Source of the DNA: Rhododendron vialii
Taxonomy: Eukaryota; Streptophyta; Magnoliopsida; Ericales; Ericaceae
Direction of reading: 5' to 3'
DNA: 64,000 nt
Assembly: GCF_030253575.1 (NCBI RefSeq)
Contig: NC_080557.1
Span: forward strand, 45,150,501-45,214,500
Of the stretch, positions 9,686-21,900 are shown one piece after another. The translations under genes were made by a program, and so were the position numbers. Under the pieces are notes generated by a model. It was not told the DNA's origin. It did no database searches and was given only the letters and a program-made list of their open reading frames with translations. Every line of letters starts with the position of its first letter. The stretch's first letter is position 1.

Positions 9686-9929
9686 AAAGTTGATAGCCTA
9701 ACCTAGGACATAAAGCAGAATGCACAGCACGTAAATCTAATGAAAAAATCAATTTTTACCATGGAACCGCTAGCAACCTCCAGGTTAACGTAAAGATCAC
9801 TATTGAAAAAGTTGATAGCCCAACCTAGGACATAAAGCAGAATGCACAGCACGTAAATCTAATGAAAAAATCAATTTTTACCATGGAACCGCTAGCAACC
9901 TCTAGGTTAACGTAAAGATCACTATTGAT
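9686..9929 (-). repeat. 122-bp tandem duplication covering half an exon
   Basis: Two copies (9686-9807 and 9808-9929) differ at only a few bases (for example cctaac/cccaac, cctccagg/cctctagg). Each contains the 3' part of RNF4-like exon 3 plus its splice donor. The left copy is the intronic, downstream one on the gene's strand and holds a pseudo-exon at about 9760-9799. Confidence 0.93.
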
Positions 9930-12673
9930 AAGATTTGATTGAACTCTCCTCCGTTTGTTGCGACCATTGGGAGCAACCCCAGAGGTTCTTTCTTCTGCAA
10001 TCATTACCGAAATCAGTAACAAAACGAGAAAAGTGGTAATTAAAATAAAAGCCAAGGGCGGCCGATAACTCCAAAGATACGATATGGAGTCAAGCTAATT
10101 AAAATCAATCAATCTGATACTGGAAAAATGAGCAATACCCAATGAACTGAACACACAATCAGGAAACAACAAAAACCTTGTAAATTAATATTAATGAGCA
10201 ACATATGTAAAGAAGTTTCTGATATTGTTACATTCAGAAGACAAAGGAGAAACGAAAAAAGAAGAAGAGAGCACATTCTGCCTACCGGTCTCATCTGGTG
10301 TTATCGGACATGAATGACGGCGGGGCGAAGCCATGGAAACTAAGTTAGGTTTAAGACAAATGAAGAATCTCAATGCTCACAAGGCTTTAGAGTCCCTACT
10401 TTGTAACTTTTACAAATGGTCCCTTCTTTTTCAACAATTCCAAAAAAGCCCAAATACTCTCTCTTAATTATTTTCATTTTCCAACCCCATTCAATTAGGA
10501 TTTTTCAATATTTGCGATTCACAACCCCCTTAGCACATTTTATTGGTATAGCAGGTGTGGGCATACGCGATGCATGTGCATAGTACTCAGTGTTTTAAAA
10601 CAAGGAATTAATCGGCGATTAATCGCTGGCGGAACCTACCCGATTAGGTCCGACTAACGATTAATCGCCGATTACTAATTAATATGCACCGATTAATCCG
10701 ATTAATCACTCAAAGGTGGCTAACCGCCCGACTAGCGCCTAGCGACTTTTAGAACATTGATAGTACTCCATTGACCTCTCCCGTTAGATTGAATATTCTG
10801 CCTGAGCATTAACAAAATAGTGAAAATACAGTAAGATTGATTGATTAACAATACAAATCTGTCCTCAGAAAAGTATGGGCAAGAAAACATAGATGATGTA
10901 GTTGAACCTATGAGTAGAAGCATGAAGAAGCACAGTTCTTCATGCATTTCAAAGAGTCCACATGCTTCCTCTTCTATTCCAATATTTCCACTTGTAGCAG
11001 TGACGGGGGCAATTGGTGACTGGAAATCAAGAATGAAGCTTTAAGTATGCATTGTGGAACTCCCAGAGAATTTGGAAACTGCCAAGAAATTGGAAGATAT
11101 AATGGGATGTAGAGATTGGCAATGGGTTGTTTTTTAACGTGGAAGTTGTGAATCAGTTACACGGCGTAAAATTGTCTACTTTGCCCTGGCAGCATTTTCA
11201 TACAGATGTAACACAATGGGGACACGTGGTTTTTCTTGTAGGATAGTTTTGGAAAACGAAAAGTCTACACAGCCTCAGAAATTGTGGATGCCAAAGAAGT
11301 GCTCTCCCTTCCTATATTAGAAAGTTAGAACAGGCTATAATTATTGTTTTCATCAACATCATCATCATCGCCACCATCATCACTATTGTTGTTATTATCA
11401 TCATTATAATTTATTACTATTTCTACAACTATTATTTATCTTCTTGAAGATCCTACCCAGTTCATCATGTTGAGTATGATTTCCAAAATGCTCTATGATG
11501 ATTTTTGCGCACTAGAACACTGTCCCACGTCTTGAGTCGCAATGATGTGGGTCCGAATCTACAGAGGCTTCCACCCTAACACCCATATGACACAGTTAAC
11601 TGTAATTAAGAACCCCCTCCCTCTCCAAGACACCAATATGGTCATGGTAGTCTCCGATCAAGCCGGCAGCAAGCGCAATAGGCCAGAAAGGGGACATTTT
11701 ATAGGAATACACAAAGACAGTTTACCAAGATCATAAGAATATGTAGAAAATCTAGAAGATTCTCACACTAAATTGTCGTCAAGGTGGTCACCGGTCAGAG
11801 CTGGCATCAGCCTCTCCATTACTTGATGTTTCATCCAGGTAGGACATACAATGAGGAGAATTATAGGATGTACACTGCCGTGTTGCAAGGTAAGAAAAAA
11901 GTTCATGAATCATTTATCGTTTACCAAACTGGGAATCCCTCTTTATGGGAAGTCCGTTTTGTTTATTTGCTTTCTTATTGGAAGTATTTAACCAAGTAAG
12001 TGCTGCTTTCCTTCACCAACGAAACAAGAAACCCAGGCAGCCAGGTTCAAGCAACGTGATATTTCCAATTTCAGATATCTTTTAAGATCCAAATCAGCAA
12101 TACATCAAACCTGCAAAAGAGACTATCCAAACATCCTCCAAAGAAACTACATGCACCAAAGAATAATTTGGAAACAGAATCATAAAGGATATGCCTAACA
12201 TAGAATCACGTGTATATTTAATTATGCCACCAAGAGAGAGAGAGCAACCAACACAAATGCAAAGAGAGACACTACCTGAATCTACATCAACTACAACAGT
12301 TCTTCCACGACGTCTTCTAGAATTGTATTTAGCCTGACATGAGAATGAGAAGAAGAAACTAATATAGAGTAAGTAGAAATATGGGGGGTGACTTACAATT
12401 ATAATTACCATTGAAAATTTAATCTCAATAATAAAAAAAGAAGCATACTTGTGCAAAAGCCCTGGGGGATGATATTACAACATCGTCATCAAAAGCCTCG
12501 ACGTCAATTGGTGCAGATGGCTCCACAACTAGAAAGTTGGCATGAGCTGAAGTTCCTTCCTGATCCCGGTTCTCACTAGGTGGCACGTTGAGGTCTACCT
12601 CTAGTACAGTCTTCCTCCTCCTTGAGTTACTCACATACCCTTTTAGAGGAGGTCCCCTATTAACCCTAGCCAT
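9882..12673 (-). CDS. RNF4/SLX8-like RING E3 ubiquitin ligase, N-terminal part (partial)
   Basis: Three coding exons read cleanly. Exon 1 (12673-12449, 75 codons) encodes RRRKTVLEVDLNVPP, an acidic region and PIDVEAFDDDVVISSPRAF. Exon 2 (12333-12276) continues AKYNSRRRRGRTVVVDVDS. Exon 3 (9994-9882) gives EERTSGVAP, NGRNKRRRVQSN and DLYVNLE. All junctions are GT-AG and keep the frame (132 codons). This N-terminus matches plant RNF4-like SUMO-targeted ubiquitin ligases (Arabidopsis At3g07200/At5g48655 type, from memory), whose C3HC4 RING is C-terminal. Acidic runs rich in V/I/D (VDVD, DDDVVIS) could act as SUMO-interacting motifs. No RING exon is present between 9882 and the left edge, so it must lie outside the window or be lost. 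Intron 2 is over 2 kb; the Copia element lies 368 bp downstream of exon 3. Confidence 0.8.
10609..10674. repeat. Perfect 17-bp inverted repeat, 32-nt loop
   Basis: taatcggcgattaatcg (10609-10625) is the exact reverse complement of 10658-10674. Further cgattaatc-type words follow to about 10705. It lies in intron 2 of the RNF4-like gene and looks like a small dispersed plant repeat. Confidence 0.85.
11340..11450. repeat. Degenerate ATC/ATT trinucleotide repeat in intron
   Basis: A run of catcatcatcg-, ttgttatta- and ctattattt-type words forms a low-complexity stretch in the RNF4-like intron 2. The rest of 9995-12275 has no supportable exon. Confidence 0.7.
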
Positions 12674-14340
12674 TATGCAGTTCAGTGTTTCCAGTTCGGG
12701 TCACACACTCAACAAGCCTGATCATGCAAAAAGATTCCTCATTGGCTATACATAAAATTTGCGTTCTTAGCTATGCCAAATCTAACTTTCACTTCAGTTC
12801 AAATTTCCAACCGAAGGTAAACCCATTACACACATTGTCACCTAAACAAACGTTTCAAACCCTAACTACACAAAACAAATATGATTGTAGGCTTGTAGCA
12901 TCAAAACAATGAATCAGCCTCTACCAATCAGAGCACGTGTAGACAAAACTTTCTGCTTTTAGCACTAAGCTTAAGTTAAAGGGAAAAAATTAAACAATAA
13001 TCTAGTTCGAGCCAAGAATATATGTGTATAATGTGTGTATGAAGAGTTACTTTCAATCTCAAAGGGTGGTTTTCTATGGTTCTACCAATACGATGGTCAG
13101 AGTTGTCCGATTAGTCACTGAAATGTCATGCATGAAAACTAATGGTCAAAAAATGAAAAACTAAATAAATATGCACCTCAAGGACACTAAAAGACCAGCA
13201 CCCATATCTCCCACCTAGTTTACTTTGATGGTTTCAGTGGCTTTTTATGGACCAAATGATACCAGGAGAGATTATCACGACTGTACTGTATGGGGTCCAA
13301 ACAGGCTGCAATTGCCATTGGCCTATTCCAATCAACATGGCTATGCATTCAATTCTACACGAAATGCATGTCCTAACGAACAACAAAAGGAAGGCATTGA
13401 CAACTATGAAATGAAGGATATGACAACAAACTCCAACCACGAGGGAGAATGAAGACGTTAAGGACCAAACCATAGTGTTACGGAAATCAATCTTTCTGAA
13501 GGTCCATACCACAAAAAAAAAAATTGTTTCTTTTAGAGTCCCTACCACTCATAATACTCCAAATAATTTAAACTGGTTGATTCCATAAAAATCAATTTAA
13601 AACAACCGGTGCTACAAAGAAAACCAAGTTCCACTAAATTATTTTAAACTTCTAAACCCTGACCTTACTTGAGAACGTCGTGACGTAGAATGTTGGTTAG
13701 ATTTTAATCTCGAATATAAAATTTCCAACTTTGCTGTTAACTCAGATTTGAAGGTTTTTAAGCATTTAATACCAACCTAAAACAATACTTACATGTCCAA
13801 TCACCAATTTAAGATAAATGACGTTTTTTAGCATCAACCGGAGACACGTGAACGCGTGCCATCGCCATGAATCCGCCAACTATTACCAAAATTTGAAACA
13901 ATCAAAGAGTTATCATCACAACAAAACTCAATCCTTCACTGAACGTTTTGAAATTTCAAAAACGAATTAGATAATGTTACTGAAAGACCAGAAACCGTAT
14001 CCTATGTGCGTATTTGATTCAAGAACCGTGTAAAACACACGAATCAAAGGAACAAAAACAACGCAGCAAGCACCAGGTCGATTCAACCAACAATAAGATT
14101 AAAATCTTAGCCTATCAAAGGGCGAGGGGAGAAAAACAAAATAACACGTTTAAATGAGGTCAAGGATCGTACCAAATTTGAATCGAAATCCTTATGGGAG
14201 AGTTGAGAGTGGGGGAGAGAGGGAGTAGAAACGATTTTTGTGCTTGCTTCTCTCTCTAGAGCTTTTTTTTTTTTTTTTTTTTTGATCCGTCTCTCTCTAG
14301 AGCTGGAGGAAGGTTTTACAGAGAGAGAGAGAGAGAAGAT
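12674..14340 (-). other. 5' region of the RNF4-like gene with probable non-coding first exon
   Basis: On the minus strand, about 14340-14170 is CT-rich leader-like sequence ending at a plausible splice donor (aaatttg|gtacga). Roughly 1.5 kb of intron-like DNA follows before the ATG at 12673. This fits a 5' UTR exon plus leader intron (inference). Short open frames at 13225-13548 have no recognisable content. A T-rich run (plus strand) and a GA tract sit at 14262-14336. Confidence 0.45.
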
Positions 14341-14404
14341 GATAGTTCAGTTAAGGGTCGGTGAGTGACGGCCGCTCCTGATTTTTTTCCCGTTATGGAG
14401 AACG

Positions 14405-14498
14405 GCCACGTGGCACGACCGGCGCTCAATACGGACACGTACTAGGGTTCATGTTGATACAGTGAGCGCGCTTCTACGCGAACACTCTCGTGCACGTG
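14405..14498 (-). promoter_or_regulatory. G-box/ABRE cluster upstream of the RNF4-like gene
   Basis: gccacgtggc (14405-14414) is a perfect 10-bp palindrome with a CACGTG core. A second CACGTG is at 14493-14498 and a further ACGT core at about 14437-14440. They lie 70-160 bp upstream of the presumed leader exon. G-box cores bind bZIP/bHLH factors, including ABA-response factors; regulation by ABA or light is inference. Confidence 0.55.
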
Positions 14499-14574
14499 TT
14501 TGGGCTTTCGAAATGGACCCCGCTATTTCTGTTGACGAGAAAGAAAGAGAGGGAACTTTGATTGGAATAGTTCA

Positions 14575-14835
14575 GGGTCTCAAAAAACAGCGCTCCATTT
14601 TTTTAAAAAGAATGTAATTTTAAGTTTAAAAATTATGTATTTATACAAATAATTTTTCTATCAACATAAATTTTATTTAATAGATTTTATTGAGATTTTT
14701 TCCATGGTGTAAAAATAAATAAAAAATTATTTTTCATTTTCATTTTCATTATATTTGAGTTTGAAAATTTAAAAAAAAAACTTTTAAAAAAAGAATGCAA
14801 ATTGGAACACCTCTTATTGAGCTTTTCGTTCTTAA
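14575..14835 (+). repeat. Dispersed AT-rich repeat, copy 1
   Basis: The ordered motifs (aaaaattatgtatttatacaaataattttt, tagattttattgagat, tatatttgagtttgaaa) recur at 24715-24960 and, inverted, at about 28010-28260. The ends carry homologous purine-rich arms that can pair. It looks like a non-autonomous element family. Confidence 0.7.
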
Positions 14836-17130
14836 TATTTTGAATTAATCATTCGTCTCAACGAGAGGAATTAGAAAAAATATATAAACATGAACCAATG
14901 TTGAAAAAAAATCATATAAAACAACACTTTAGACAAAAAAGAAAATTATTTAATATATTTGGTCTTTAGTGAACTTTTTTCTTTTGGTCATAATTTTTTA
15001 CTAGGAGTACTTTTTAGACTCCTCTAGTCGAGATGAATAATTAATTCAAAAAATATAATGTGAATCTGACAAAAATTCAAAAAAGGCTCACAAAACAAAA
15101 CAAAAAGTTTACAAGAATGTAACCATTGTGCCATTATACATAATTCATAACCAATATACTTCCATTTTGTTGTTTTACAAACGAAAATTTGCTAAATTTT
15201 GGATGCCTGTGACGAATCAAAGGGTCCCTTTTTGGGTTGGGCCTGGCGGATTAGCACTCTCATTGGGCTAAGTACTTGGGCCGAACGTAGTGTGTTGGGT
15301 CGGACCACCGAATCGCTCACTTATCAAACTATCTGAGTGTGTGGTCCGAACTGAATCATATCGGGCTAGATGAAAACCGACCCAAACTACGGTTATGGGA
15401 TCCATGTATATTGCGAAGCCATTTGGCCACGTTAGCATAACCGCTCGGGGGTAAAGTACGTAATCAATGATTTCACGCAAGCGATTTAGTGCATGTGCCC
15501 GGCACAAGGTGACTTTGAGGTTGGTCCCATATAAATTACAACTCCATACCTTAATGGGGTACGCAACTGAACAAAAGCGATGAGCAACAAAGTGAAAGTG
15601 AGCTACCGAGTTTACTAGGGGAAGAAGCGTGGAGCAATTAGGCATAAATTGATACCTCCCGTCGTCATCGGCTGGTAAGCCACTAACGGTGGTTCTTTGC
15701 CTTGTAAGCTCAAGTCAAAAGGCGGAGTCCAAGTTCAAATCCGAACCGAAAATGTTTGAAAGAACCATATTAAACACTATTCGACAATGCCTGTTAGACA
15801 TTTTATGATTCGAATGCAAGATGGTAAATCAAACCAGTCTTATTTAATGAGTAGTGTTCTACTCTGATCCCTCTAGTTTCCAATTGACAAACTCGTGCTT
15901 TTTCGTTTCAATATTAAGTAAGAAGGTTTAAAATTACATTCACACACATTAACTTGCAAAGTTCAACATATTAAAAATGACAACTAAAGGGACCAAATTA
16001 ACAACTTAATAAATTGCGCTTGATTGTTGTATACACTTTTCAGGCACACAAAAACTTCTTAAGTCAGTTACATAAATTACAAAAAAAAAAATCACGAATC
16101 ATGTATTTGTGCAAGCCAATTATTGTGATATCGACAAAAAAAATGCTAGAACCACTCTCATTTGTGCATTCATTTACACACCCACAATCACAAGTATGCA
16201 GGAGCCCTACACACACGGACATGTGACAAGCACTTGATAGTGGGTAGGTAAATAGTCGTGTAAGCGGGTGTGGTTCCGTCATTGCTCCATTGACAATATT
16301 ATGCATAATAAAGAAAGTTTAAACATACTGTAATTATTACACCATAATTTTGCAACATTATTTTTTGTTCAATTTCTCTTGGGTTTTTTTTACTACTTGT
16401 GCAGCACTGCCAGCACATAGGACTTTCCCCGTGGATGAAAATTTGCAAGAGAACAAGATGATTAGGGTGTGTTTAGGAGGTAGATTATGAATCGTGATTA
16501 TCCATTTTGTCACAATCTTCGTTTGGGAGCTCCATTCTCATAATGGATTCTTTCATAATTCATTATGAAAACTACGCTTTAGAGACACAATTTGAGAAGA
16601 CACAACAATACATAAGAGAACCTGAAAGATTCATCGTAGTTTGAGTTCTCAGATTGTAAGTCGATCGAGCTAGATAAAAGCAAAACGAGAAAAACCCTAC
16701 TTACGCAATAAATTTTCCGGTCAATTAAAGTTCATTGCAGCGAAGCAAGAGAGAGAGTTGAAGATTGGGGTCAGGGTTTGGAGTACCTGAAATTGGTTGA
16801 TTATAAGAGAAGTCTGATTTGTAACCTTTTGCTTTGGCTCGGTGCTGCGTCCAGCATTTGCAGATTTGAGAGAGAGAGAGAGAGATCTGGACTTGAGTGT
16901 GAAAATTCGAGTACTTTTCGTTAGAAATTTTGAAAGTTTTTTGAAAGCCGCGAAACTTTGGTGGTAGAAACTAGAATGTGCCGGGGGCGAGATTAAAAGA
17001 AGATATGTAAATCAACGGCCCCTGATGGATTTTATTTGGAACATGTAGAGAAGAAATTTGATTATGAGATTTTTAAAGTGAAAAAATAATTATGATCCTT
17101 TAGGATAAAATAATTAGAAAAATAAAATTT
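14836..17130. other. Intergenic region without a supportable gene
   Basis: AT-rich DNA. A minus-strand open frame of 125 codons at 15268-15645 has no recognisable motif. At 16740-16990 there is more gene-like composition with a GA run (about 16869-16885), possibly a captured gene scrap. Nothing here supports a working gene. Confidence 0.5.
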
Positions 17131-17140
17131 TCGCAAGAGT

Positions 17141-17245
17141 TCAAACGGATTAAAAATTGAAGCACTTAATTTTTTAATCATTCATATTATTAAAAAATTA
17201 AGTACTTCAATTTTCAATCTATTTGAATCCGTTTGAATCCGTGCG
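17141..17245. repeat. AT-rich hairpin with arms of about 40 bp
   Basis: The left arm contains aaaaattgaagcacttaatt and the right arm aattaagtacttcaattttc, its near-exact reverse complement. Outer portions (caaacggat / gaatccgtttg) also pair. The loop is about 8 nt. This is probably a small foldback/MITE. Confidence 0.8.
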
Positions 17246-17497
17246 GAGATCTTTCTCTTTTTTTTTATCCTAGAAGGTCATATTATTTTTTGGGGGCTCC
17301 AAGACTCTCGTAATCAAATTTATACTCTATAGGATCCCAAATTAGTTAAGGTTAGTTTGAATAGATAGTCAAGATAGAGAGTAGGGTTGGAATATATATA
17401 GATGAAAAAAATACAGAGTAGGGTTGGAATACATAGATGAAAAAGTGAATAGGCAAAATAAAGATGTACTCCTTTTCTACTACTTTTTACATACTAA

Positions 17498-17638
17498 GAG
17501 CAAGTTTACCGGTCATTTTCTAAAAAAGCTCTTGAACAGTGCATATTTTTCATTTTATCTACACTTTTTTTTTAACACTACACCAATACAATCTATTTTA
17601 CCTATTTTTTATTAAAATAATATTAATAGAGAGAGAGT

Positions 17639-17700
<62 letters not shown>

Positions 17701-17850
17701 AAATAAAAAAATGAATTGCTTATGAACAGTTGTAAGCTATTTTTAGCTTACAACTGTAGATGGAGGCAAAATACCTCTTTGTTTTCCTTCTCTGTTGCAG
17801 GGGTATTTTCCCCCTTTTTGTAAGCCAAAATAACTATAAAGAACTTGCTC
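17498..17850. mobile_element. Tourist-like (PIF/Harbinger) MITE
   Basis: Terminal inverted repeats GAGCAAGTT...AACTTGCTC are flanked by TAA duplications (17495-17497, 17851-17853), the PIF/Harbinger signature. A long (GA)n tract, 17642-17698, lies inside. There is no coding capacity. Confidence 0.75.
17642..17698. repeat. (GA)n microsatellite
   Basis: An almost uninterrupted GA run of about 57 bp lies inside the MITE at 17498-17850. Confidence 0.95.
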
Positions 17851-17853
17851 TAA

Positions 17854-18900
17854 GTAAAAGTAAAGAGTAGGGTTGGAGATACTCATATACCAAAGACCCA
17901 TTTGTTTGGATTTTAGATAGCTAGTCCCATTCCATTTCAGAAGTGATAAATCTTCTCATTCCAAGTTCAAATTTCTAAACGAAAGCAGTTGGCCCAACAG
18001 TTATGTACGTAGCTGGACTTAGGTGTAATGAGGTCTTGAATTCAATTATTGTAGAGAGGATGTTGATACTCTTGCTGATAGATGTGACCAGAAAAAAGTA
18101 TAAATTACAAAAGAAAAATTCGAATCTTCATATTTTTTCTATTTTAAATTTCCAATTATTTTTCTTCTAGAAGTCCATTTTTTTCAAACATATAATAAAA
18201 GCGTGATTTTAAATCAAACGAAAACCATTACTCCTATCCAACCAAATTATTGGCGACCATTCGTTTTTTTTCACCAATACTGGTGAAGAGAGCTCAATCC
18301 CATCAATTTCAATCGCCTTGTATGTTTCCTTCCCTAGTCACTCTTGATCCTACACGCAAGACATGGGCCACATGGCACTGGAAGTACCTTTTCTACGAAA
18401 AAATAGGGCCGATCCTGATTTTTAGAGGGTCTAAAGCAAAAATTAAAGGCAGAGCCCATTTTTCTTTTGGACTATTATAAGCGGTACCAAATAGGAGGAA
18501 CACGTAAACTTCGTACATTTTTTGGGGCATAAAGCGACCGCAACTCGAGCTTTGGCTCAGGGCCGGATATGCGAAAAAGGACAGGAAGACAGCCTTTGCT
18601 AAAAAGAAACCAATAATGAATATGTATGTTGTCTTCTACTATCCAACTTCAATTGAACAAATGACTGAAAACACACTCTAAGCCAAGACGGGAAACTGGG
18701 AAGCCAAGTGAAAAGAAGGAAAATAAATGTTCGCCCACAAAGACCTCAAATTCTCAGAAACATATTAGAAGCACAATAGCACAAAAAGAGAGAGAATGCA
18801 TATTTCATCAGAAGGTAACTCCGCATAGGGGAAATCCCTCAGAGCTATAAACAGGTCTTGCACAGTTTACAACAAATCCAGAAATACAATCCAAAAGTCC
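17854..18900. other. Intergenic region downstream of RIN4
   Basis: No gene is supported. A stretch at about 18403-18572 begins gggccgatcctg and ends ctcagggccgga, a weak inverted pair resembling degraded hAT-type termini. The 3' UTR of the RIN4 homologue should occupy the right end (minus strand). Confidence 0.4.
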
Positions 18901-21900
18901 TCATTTTCTACACCATGGAAAGCAGCAACCCTGGCGGAAAGGGAAGAGGAAAACAACAAAGGGAAGTCAGGAATTATGTCCAAGAACAAGTATGAAGTCT
19001 TCACACTAATACACTCATAGTATCGAGACCAATAAACATACCTTCATATCGTCATCGGATTTTTGCTTCCGTGCAGCAGTGTAAGCTCGCTCACTACCCA
19101 CAGTCGGCGACTTACCGGCCTCCATGAGCTTTTCTTCTCGCACTTTGTTGAAGATATGGGTATACCCATCTGCAGATTGTGGGTTATTCTCATCCCAATC
19201 ACCGAACTTTGGAACAGCGGCGCCTCTCTCGGGCTGCAAACATGAGTAAGACTCGTTGTCAGAATCCTATATAAGCAGGAGGGGTGTCCCTATGGAAATA
19301 AACTAATCAAACGGTGGCAAGGATGTTAACCAAAAGAAGCAACTTACGCCTATTTATACCTACCCCTTTATCGTCTCTAGCAATCTGTTAAATTGAAGTA
19401 CGCCAAAGTTAGTCCTCATTAATGGCGGTGTCCTCAGGTTCAAACCCACTGCCTCGTGTTTGTAGAACTAGCTTTTCTACGGTTTGATAAGTTTACATAA
19501 AAAAACTAAATAACGCAAACTTAATTAACAAGAGCAGATTTTTAATGAACAGGCCACTCCTCAGCTTTGGCCCGCCAAAGTGGGTACTCAGAGGATTTGA
19601 CGACAAACTCACCTCTGGGCTCTGGCAATGCATTAACAAGATTTGCTTTTGTTAGACTCGGTTCATGCTCTAACACATGGTATGACTAATATTGTACCAC
19701 TAAACTAAGCAACAACCAGTGAGATTGGTTTTTTTTTTTTATCAGCATGCGAGATTGGTTCGTTAATGAAGCAGCTAAATTAAACCTGGACCAATTTACG
19801 AGCAAAGTCCCTAAAAAGAGCCTTTAAAAATTTACTGCGTAGCTTGATAAGTAACGAAATGTTTCACGTGTATACCAATTGTGGATTAAGGATGATAAGA
19901 AATCAGAGAGCAAAAACTTACTGTCTCATCGCCCCGATTACCCGGTTTCATTCTGGACCTCCCAGGAGTACCATGGCTACTATCAAATGAGTTCTTCCCT
20001 TCCAACCCAGGAGATGCACTGCCTTTGCGCGCGACCTTTGCTTGATAATGTGGATGCATTGGCGATCTCTCAACGCTGTGCTCAGACCCAGCACTTTGCA
20101 CTACCTTTGCTTGATATTGCGGATGCAGTGGTGATCTCTCAATGCTGTGCTCAGACCCAGCACTTTTTCTTACCTGCCGTCCTGCATTACGTTGATGTGC
20201 CGACTCACCTGAATTTCTCCTGCTGTTATTGTCGTTATGTGCTGGAGATCCATTGAACTGCCTAAGGTCACCATCTTCCCTACTTACTCGCCGCTCATGC
20301 CCCGGCCTTATTGCTCCCCTGACTTTTGGTACCTCTGGTTCAGCTCTGGCTTTGGGTGGAGGAGATTGAGCTGGAGGGGAGGTGTTGCGAAACATATCTG
20401 GGTTCTCTTCTGGGTCGTTTGGGTTCATTATTTTCCCACCAGTTCTACCTTTCCGTGCTTTGTCGAAGTAGGCTGTGTAGGGAACATTGTCTGCACCTTC
20501 CCAGTTGCCAAACTTTGGTACATGTGAGCCGTGCTGCATATGTAAACAAGAGCATCAAAAAGGTTTCTCATGTATTTCATGAACAATGGCAGTGTTTGAT
20601 CAGCAATTGACAGGATCAAGGCACGGGAGGGTGTACATAATTGCCAATACTTCACCAACTGCGCACTTATTAGAAAACTCAGACACAAGCCATAACTGGG
20701 TTCATGAATCTAGGAAAAGTAACAAGTTTCTAAGGTCAAAAGTCGGAGCATGATGTTGACTTTTGAAGGATACTATGGCATGTATTAGGCACCACATACA
20801 AAACAGCATTGCTGGCTAGCATGTAGATATACACCCTCTACTGTTGGCTAGTGCTTCATGGCTACACTCATTGTATTCCTGTAGGCAATAATTGAATTCT
20901 GTACAAGAGCTCAAGCACAGAAGCCTTTTTCCGAAAACATTTTCAGACACCCAACAAACAAACAAACAAATTTGATGCCATACAGCAAATGTACGGGCAA
21001 TCCTCGTAGGAATACGTTGCATAGCTCATGCAACTATGCATATCACATGCAATAGTGTAAGGGAATTGAGCAGAAACTACATGCTCTGGAACCCGTTATG
21101 ATTAATGGGTCCTCAACAGTGCCTCACGTTTATATCAATGTCGTCCATATGCTCACAGAGCTTTCAACTGCTAACTTAAGAAGTTTAACAATATAATCCA
21201 CAAAACATATTCACTTTTCCAGACAAGAAATATTACAAATCACACAAAAATTGTGGAGCCATTTGCACAATACAGTGGATGCAGCCCAAGGATCAGTTTA
21301 AAACTTCTTGAGAATCTTACATGGTTGCTGCATTAGGTATCAGTCATAATTCTGCCGAAGATCTATTTCAATTAAGTAATTACAGCCGTTAAGCCCTATA
21401 TACGTATGAACATAGAGGGAAGATGCTTATCAAAAAAACATAGAGAGTGGATGAGTTTAAAGATAAATTATCAACTTATAGTTTCACGAAATGAAGCCTT
21501 CAAGACAAAGGATAGTCCAACGTTAGGACATCCCATTACCAAGCCATAAGTTTGGCTTTCAAGTCTTATCCCCCTACCCCTTTACGAACAGATACTACTT
21601 GATTTTCTTGCATTTCATCCACTCCAAAAATGTAGCCTTCGAGAAGAGTCATTTACCTGCATTTTCCAATTAACATTCGAAGCCCAAAACCACTATGAAC
21701 AAACAATAACAACCACTGAACTTGCCGGTGTAAGTCAAACAAGATGGATCTAGATGAAATAGGAAATCAAAATATTCCACAAACCTTACAGTACCAGCCA
21801 CGCACAGTATTTCGTACCCACATTTCTTGTACCGTCCATAATCATAATCTTAAGGCATAAGATATGACTTCAAGGCTTTATTAAAGTGCTCAAGCTACCT

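Noticed and set aside
9600..9690. Possible RING exon between exon 3 and the Copia element
   Set aside because: No Cys/His-rich CxxC...CxH pattern can be read on the minus strand here or at 1-500.
13225..13548. Overlapping ORFs on both strands as a small gene
   Set aside because: Neither has a domain or conserved-looking content; the stretch fits a leader intron of the RNF4-like gene.
15268..15645. 125-codon minus-strand ORF
   Set aside because: No recognisable motif, no splice or promoter context, and probably fortuitous; not annotated as a gene.
18250..18480. 76-codon plus-strand ORF downstream of RIN4
   Set aside because: No domain, and it overlaps a degraded repeat-like segment.
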